Below are positions 59,801 through 64,000 of a stretch of 64,000 bases of DNA, piece by piece. The position numbers and the translations under genes were made by a program. The notes beneath the pieces are model-generated. The model had not been told where the DNA came from, did not search any database, and was given only the letters and a program-made list of their open reading frames with translations. How positions within the stretch are numbered: position 1 is the stretch's first letter; every line of letters begins with the position of its first letter. Source of the stretch: Leptotrichia sp. oral taxon 847 (GTDB lineage Bacteria; Fusobacteriota; Fusobacteriia; Fusobacteriales; Leptotrichiaceae); assembly GCF_001553645.1 (NCBI RefSeq), contig NZ_CP014231.1, forward strand, positions 186,001 to 250,000, given 5' to 3'.

Positions 59801-62800
59801 TTTGTCGCTTTAATGTCACCTGCTCCTCTTTCGTTGTTGTTTCCAATACCCAAGCTGTTGTTGTAGGCATAGATTCCAACTGAGCTGTCTTTGTTCACTG
59901 TGATTTTTCCTGTATTTGTCACATCAACCTTACCATATTGTCCAGCTGCAGCTAAAGTAGGATTATAGTATGCTTCTGTAGTTGGGTCAACTCTTGCTCC
60001 GGCATTGTTTATTCTGTATGAAAGTCCTAAAATACCAAATGATTTTTCTCCACCTACTGTCACTTCTCCAGCATTTACAATTGGAGTACTGTTTGTTCCG
60101 TAAATTCCAACTGCGTGAGGATTGTTATTTGTAGATTCAACTTCTACTTTTCCACTTGCGTTATTATTGATTTTTCCGTAGTTTACGTAAAGTCCTACTC
60201 CACCGTTTCCGTTGTCTGTTCTGTTTACAGTTACATTTCCATCATTATTAATAGCTGTCATATTACTTGCACTCGATTTAGATGAAGCCGCTACTGCAAT
60301 TCCTACTGGAATGTTTGCTCCACCAATTGAAGTAAGGTCCGCTGTATTTAAGTTTGCAGTAACATTTTTTCCTGCCCCCACATTAATTGTAGAATTTTGT
60401 AAAAGTAATCTTCTTGTGAACACATAACCATCTGAAGTAGGTGTATTGTCTCCTTTATTGATGTCAGAGTCAATATTAAATGTAGTTCCATCCATTACCG
60501 CATATTTATATTTATATGAAGCACTTCCAGGTGTTACTTGAGCTCCAGATAAAAATCCTCCTGAACCTGTAAAACTATTGTCCAATCCTGTTGAATTTAG
60601 TGAAGCTACTCCTCTTAAATCCATTAGTATTACATCATCTGATTTAACATCTATCTTAGTATTATTATTAAACTGAACACCATTTGATCCGCTCATATCT
60701 TTTATATATCCAGTTGCTTTTCCACCTAATGTTAATGTACCATCATTTAAAATTATATCACTGGTACCTTCAGTATACAAAGCATACCCTGAACCTGTAT
60801 AATCCACTTCACCATTTGTCAAATCAATTTTACTACTTGATCCTACAGCCGCTACACCAACTCCTGTGTCAGTTGTCTTAATTTTGTTGTAATCAGCTCT
60901 TATATTTGCACCATCTTTTGCAAATAGTCCAAATCCTCCATATACATTAGGATTATTTGCTGCAACTTTTCCTGTTATATCAACATTATATTCACCAGCT
61001 GTTGTATTTCCAAAATTATATCCTGTTTGTCTTACATCTACAACTGCACCATTTTTAGCATAAACTCCACCTACATTTTTATCAAGACTAGTACCATTAT
61101 AAGTAGGATTTGCACTCATATTGGCTTTTACTTTAAGTCCACCAGCTACTGTAGGGGTAGATCCTCCTGTTCTGAAACCTACTCTTACATTTGCACTATT
61201 ATCGGCAAAAATGAAAACATTGTCCTGTGTATCAGTCCCTGTTTCAATACTTTTAACCATTACGTCATAAGTATTACTACCGTGTCCTTCAGCATAGATA
61301 GCAATGTTCTCTTTCCCACCATTTAATACCATTTCACTTGCAGAATATACTTGACCAGAAGCTGGATTTGTACCAGGAGCATTATGTTTTACAACAATAC
61401 CAGTATTGTTGTTTCCACCTGTAAGTTCAATAGAACCTTTTCCTAAAAAGTAAACAGGAGAGTTAGTAGCTTCAGAAGTTTTTACAGGATATACACCAAC
61501 ATTATTTGAACCTTCTACCTTTATATAATGTCCTTGTAAATCAATATTAGAAGCTGAATAAATTCCCGCTGAACCATCTTCAGCTTTACTTGCATTAGTT
61601 TTTATATCTACTGCAAATTGTCCATTTATAAAAGTCTTTGCAGTAAGATCATTTGTACCAGGTGCAGTCTCAGTACTAGTATCGTATTTTGTATATAGTC
61701 CTACACTTTTTTTACCACTAATAACTAAAGGAAAGGAATTATTTTTAGCAGTTAATTTATCAACAATTCCATTACCATCTAGTTTATTTATATAAAGACC
61801 GTTATTTGCACTTGTTGGCATATCATCAGACTTATATCCAGTACTACTAAGTAGGACTTGACCTACTGTATCACTATTTGCTTTACTGAAATTAAGGTGT
61901 AAATTAACAGCTGTGTTACCATCCGTATGCCCATTCTCATGATAACCAACACTTTTATCAATTATTATTCCTGCAGTTCCCTCATTATTTAAATTCATAT
62001 GACCTTTATTAATAATTGCTATATTTCTTTTTGTTTCGGGAAGAAACGAAAATATAGACGAATTTTTTGAATTAACATTTATATCTCCTGTATTGTAATA
62101 ATATTGTATAGGTTCATTTGTATTACGTGTATTAGCTGTAATTAAAAATACGGCACGGTTTTCATCTGTTCCATTTAGATTTACTGTTCCACCATTTATA
62201 ACAACACCATTTCCACCACCATGATTATAACTGTTTACAAGCATAGCTTTTGGTCCTGCTATGTTTATTGTTCCTCCATTAGCAAATACATTATATTGAT
62301 TTGGTTGAGATTTTGAAGTTTCATAAACAACTGTATTAACAATATCATTAATAACATTTGAATCAAGATTAGTTACTCCTGCTGCAGTTGCTGTATTTAT
62401 TGCAGTAATTACATCAGCACTTGGCGAACCACCATGAACATCTTGGTGAACAAGTTCATTTAAATTTGAATGACCAGAAATAACTTTATAATCTATATCC
62501 GAACCATTTATTGTTATACCATAAGGAGCATGTTCTCCTCCTCTTACCTGAAAAAAAGCATTACTTGCACTAGCACTAGAATTTGAATGAGAAGGAATCA
62601 ATACTCCATAAGCGAAACCACTTATTGATGAAGTTGCTGCTGTTCCTCTAATATTCTCAACTGTTACATTATTAGCTTTATAGTCATATGAGCCAGTACC
62701 TTTTCTATCAATTGTTATTTTCCCACCTTTTAAAGCTACATTTTCTACTACAGCTTCACTATTATCATTAAAAGCGTTAGTATGCTGTCCACTACCTCTT

Positions 62801-63489
62801 GAAGGACCTGAAACACTTACACTAATATTCAATTTAGGTTCTGGAGCTTTCACTGTAGGAATAACAGGTGGCACAACAGTAGTAGGCTCAAAAGCCGGCA
62901 AATTACTTAAATCCACATTAAGTGCCAAATTAGCATTCTTAGCCAACGGTTGAATGGGTTTTAATGCCGCTGCTATTGGTATTGCCGCATTAGGCTCAAT
63001 TGGGAATGTTATATCAGTCGAACCACCATAACTTAGCTGTCCTCTTCTTTGGTATTGATATTTATCCATTCCTGTGCTTCTTGTATATTTAACGTCTTTT
63101 ACTTTATCTCCACGTCCTTTATATTCACCATTCCAGTTGTTATTAACATAATTCATTCCATATTGCCAAGAGCTCCAAGGTGATTTAACTACGTGATCTC
63201 CCTGTTCCATTAATTGAATTAATTCAAGATTTGTTGTTCTTAACAATTTGTTGTTTTCTTCTCTTGCTCTTCTAAAATCTTTTTTTATCTGTACTATTGA
63301 TGTATTTATCGCTTGTTCCTGTGCTTTTATTTCATCTTGTGCTGAATAAAGATTAAATGATATACCTGTAAAGCTTATCATTCCTGTCAACAGAAAAGTG
63401 ATAAGTGCTGAATCAGTATATTTAAAATCTTTAACTCTTTTTGCAAAAGACTTCAGTTCTTTTTTTAGAACTTTTAAATTATTAGTCAT
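56866..63489 (-). CDS. Autotransporter adhesin 3 (type Va, modular passenger)
   Basis: A 2207-residue autotransporter. Its first ~120 residues match those at 12535 and 41176 (basic start, hydrophobic 27-48, coiled-coil, GDHVVKSPWSSWQYG block), after which it diverges: RGQLSYGGSTDITFPIEPN and a proline-rich linker (FEPTTVVPPVIPTVKAPEPK), then a long beta-helix passenger with repeats like NTGTINVGPSNTTTKEFGIG. The C-terminal ~330 residues (from NETGSLLDKEFTYLHDQW) again resemble the others, ending GLGFRLIY, with scattered differences. It is the longest passenger of the three. Same promoter type; its terminator is disrupted. Confidence 0.9.
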   Translation of the reverse strand: MTNNLKVLKKELKSFAKRVKDFKYTDSALITFLLTGMISFTGISFNLYSAQDEIKAQEQAINTSIVQIKKDFRRAREENNKLLRTTNLELIQLMEQGDHVVKSPWSSWQYGMNYVNNNWNGEYKGRGDKVKDVKYTRSTGMDKYQYQRRGQLSYGGSTDITFPIEPNAAIPIAAALKPIQPLAKNANLALNVDLSNLPAFEPTTVVPPVIPTVKAPEPKLNISVSVSGPSRGSGQHTNAFNDNSEAVVENVALKGGKITIDRKGTGSYDYKANNVTVENIRGTAATSSISGFAYGVLIPSHSNSSASASNAFFQVRGGEHAPYGITINGSDIDYKVISGHSNLNELVHQDVHGGSPSADVITAINTATAAGVTNLDSNVINDIVNTVVYETSKSQPNQYNVFANGGTINIAGPKAMLVNSYNHGGGNGVVINGGTVNLNGTDENRAVFLITANTRNTNEPIQYYYNTGDINVNSKNSSIFSFLPETKRNIAIINKGHMNLNNEGTAGIIIDKSVGYHENGHTDGNTAVNLHLNFSKANSDTVGQVLLSSTGYKSDDMPTSANNGLYINKLDGNGIVDKLTAKNNSFPLVISGKKSVGLYTKYDTSTETAPGTNDLTAKTFINGQFAVDIKTNASKAEDGSAGIYSASNIDLQGHYIKVEGSNNVGVYPVKTSEATNSPVYFLGKGSIELTGGNNNTGIVVKHNAPGTNPASGQVYSASEMVLNGGKENIAIYAEGHGSNTYDVMVKSIETGTDTQDNVFIFADNSANVRVGFRTGGSTPTVAGGLKVKANMSANPTYNGTSLDKNVGGVYAKNGAVVDVRQTGYNFGNTTAGEYNVDITGKVAANNPNVYGGFGLFAKDGANIRADYNKIKTTDTGVGVAAVGSSSKIDLTNGEVDYTGSGYALYTEGTSDIILNDGTLTLGGKATGYIKDMSGSNGVQFNNNTKIDVKSDDVILMDLRGVASLNSTGLDNSFTGSGGFLSGAQVTPGSASYKYKYAVMDGTTFNIDSDINKGDNTPTSDGYVFTRRLLLQNSTINVGAGKNVTANLNTADLTSIGGANIPVGIAVAASSKSSASNMTAINNDGNVTVNRTDNGNGGVGLYVNYGKINNNASGKVEVESTNNNPHAVGIYGTNSTPIVNAGEVTVGGEKSFGILGLSYRINNAGARVDPTTEAYYNPTLAAAGQYGKVDVTNTGKITVNKDSSVGIYAYNNSLGIGNNNERGAGDIKATNVAGGTITMNGGNNSIAMGTSRGTLTNAGTINVNGPVSAGMYATDSSTMENTSTGTINVAATTAGSESIGMFTQDINTPITTSGTINVGQNSYGIYGRNVNMNGGAINVGDSGLGIYSTGPNVALNSGTVNVGNNNAVGVYVQDDKNSPTPINITGNVNMAVGNNQSFGYSLITSQPVSLTTGAGTTASVGDKSVYIYSASPIQAGSLITNNSTVNMTGTNGYAIYSLQDAVNNGTINMGSGVGNIGLYSTGGTITNTGTINVGPSNTTTKEFGIGMATGYFDETTGTVSNVGTVVNNGVINVTTPNSIGMYAVGAGSKAINGASGVINLSGANTIGMYIDQGATGINYGNIKTVATGSKMKGVVLANGGILKNYGNIEITGSDTMGVYSDGTGVFTGPYAEDGSGTNNSDKPVYLASATDAKTEGSVTIKTPPKANPQSIMVRKPDGTFEAVKIENVDTNAASPNATVVEVREGDSTILNDPFKTFDLGTISRTKSQTGEITSVAMYVDTSGINFTHPIQGLHYLSGLTDINLIMGVEATEYSNAKAIEVGDNILSPYNQALNGVTGTLNVNSSSLTWLAQPVRNLSGSGIDRVYLVKVPYTDFASKKDPDTRNFLDGLEQRYGVDDYGARGAREKILFNKLNGIGKGETHIFAQAVNEMKGYQYSNTQQRINETGSLLDKEFTYLHDQWRNPSKQNNKIKVFGMRNEYNTDTAGVIDNESNAYGVAYVHEDEDVRMGNSQGWYAGAVNNHYKFKDLGGSRENQTMVKAGLFKTMSPANDHNGSLRWTIAGDVFAGRNEMKRRFWVVDDTFNAKSDYYSYGAALKTDLGYDIRTSERTHVRPYGALKVEYGRFTSIKEDDGEIRLKVDGNDYVSVKPEVGVEFKYVQPLAVRTNLTLGLTAAYTDELGKVNNLNKAKVRYTTADWYNLKNEKEDRRGSGKFDLNLGVDNTRFGVTANLGYDTKGENVRGGLGFRLIY

Positions 63490-63624
63490 AAACTTTAACC
63501 TCTTTTCTTTATTATTAAAAAAACTAAGAAAGACGGAAAAACTATCAAGAATAGTTTGAGTGAGTGAGTCTAATAGAAGTCCCGCATTTCAAAAGTTTTT
63601 ATTTCTACTTTTCAAAGCGTTAAC

Positions 63625-63652
63625 ATTATAACAAAAAAAAAAAAAATGGCAA
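63625..63652 (-). promoter_or_regulatory. Autotransporter 3 promoter with poly-A/T spacer (16 bp)
   Basis: Minus strand -35 TTGCCA (63647-63652) and -10 TATAAT (63625-63630). The spacer is 14 T plus GT, 16 bp, near optimal. The leader 63490-63618 is as in the other two copies, and 63653-63806 is shared AT-rich DNA without genes. Confidence 0.85.
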
Positions 63653-63816
63653 GCTTTTTTTAAAGAAATCGCAAAAAATTTAAAAGGGAAATAGAATTTT
63701 TTTATTTATTAGCAAAGAAAAAACAAACGCAAGACCAATATTAAAGAGGGGAAAATAAAAGAGTTTTTTATTTATTTCAGTTGAAAAAATTTTTTTTATT
63801 TACTCATTTTTTTAAC

Positions 63817-64000
63817 AAGGGGAAAACATCGCCTTTTCCCCTTGACCCTGCGCTAGTCTTCGTCATTTTTATGCACTGCCAAAAAACTCGCACTAATCGT
63901 GCTCAGACAGTTTTGTCAGCACATAAAAATGCTCCGACGGTTTAAATTTTACTACCATACAAAAGTGTCGTGATTTTTTTGGAGTAAAGACGACTGTTTG
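63817..64000. repeat. MITE-like structured repeat, copy E (cut by window edge)
   Basis: Left hairpin of the B/D type (AAGGGGAAAA / TTTTCCCCTT), arm 1 with tip CTCGCACTAATCGTGCTC and the start of arm 2, where the window ends. The left terminal repeat outside the hairpin is missing, as in copies A and C, and is replaced by the autotransporter upstream DNA. Confidence 0.85.

Overview
The window looks like a chromosomal segment of a Leptotrichia-type bacterium (Fusobacteriota). The basis is the very AT-rich sequence, a FadA-like coiled-coil adhesin operon, three giant autotransporters with the long basic fusobacterial-type N-terminal region, didermal functions (KdsD-type isomerase, OmpA-family protein, type V secretion) and IS200- and IS256-family elements. 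The assignment is inferred from protein families, not from a marker gene. Almost everything is on the minus strand, except the ABC transporter operon (19195-23177) and a two-gene membrane operon (24962-26274).

Layout. 1-415: start of a ribonucleotide-reductase operon (NrdH-like redoxin, NrdI start) behind a pair of NrdR boxes. 645-3356: RlmD-like rRNA methyltransferase and a PLP aminotransferase. 3510-10281: a compact surface-polysaccharide locus transcribed manC, kdsD, wzx, GT2, wzy, GT32. 10526-12193: an AAA-ATPase/PD-(D/E)XK protein. 12535-18348: autotransporter 1. 19195-23177: ABC importer with two substrate-binding lipoproteins. 23299-24761: class I glutamine amidotransferase and a HicAB toxin-antitoxin pair. 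24962-26274: Wzz-like protein and a small membrane protein. 26382-29434: HU and a P-type Ca-ATPase. 29568-31585: FadA-like adhesin operon ending in a lipoprotein/OmpA overlapping pair. 31810-39732: a nine-gene minus-strand run (xseA, dCMP deaminase, ung, GNAT, transsulfuration enzyme, nuclease, obgE, miaA, PTS IIA). 40355-41098: IS200-type element. 41176-46740: autotransporter 2. 47443-54720: DUF4870 protein, tyrosine recombinase, topA, dprA, TPR protein, asnS. 55452-56813: IS256-family element. 56866-63489: autotransporter 3.

The most interesting part is the autotransporter system. The three genes (1937, 1854 and 2207 aa) share N-terminal regions, C-terminal barrels and about 320 bp of upstream DNA, but have different passengers. 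Genes 1 and 2 are colinear without indels over their last 2.9 kb. Each has a sigma70-like promoter whose -35/-10 spacer is a poly(A/T) tract of different length (16, 13 and 14 A, giving spacers of 18, 15 and 16 bp). This is the architecture expected for phase-variable transcription. Each gene is bracketed in direct orientation by a roughly 270-390 bp non-coding element with imperfect terminal inverted repeats and two internal hairpin arms (MITE-like, cloverleaf fold). Both insertion sequences sit in the 3' flanks of these genes; the IS256 element splits the terminator of autotransporter 3. Together this suggests a set of recombining, switchable surface adhesins carried between repeated elements.

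I saw no tRNA, rRNA or CRISPR array. Protein calls rest on motifs read from the translations; no database search was possible.
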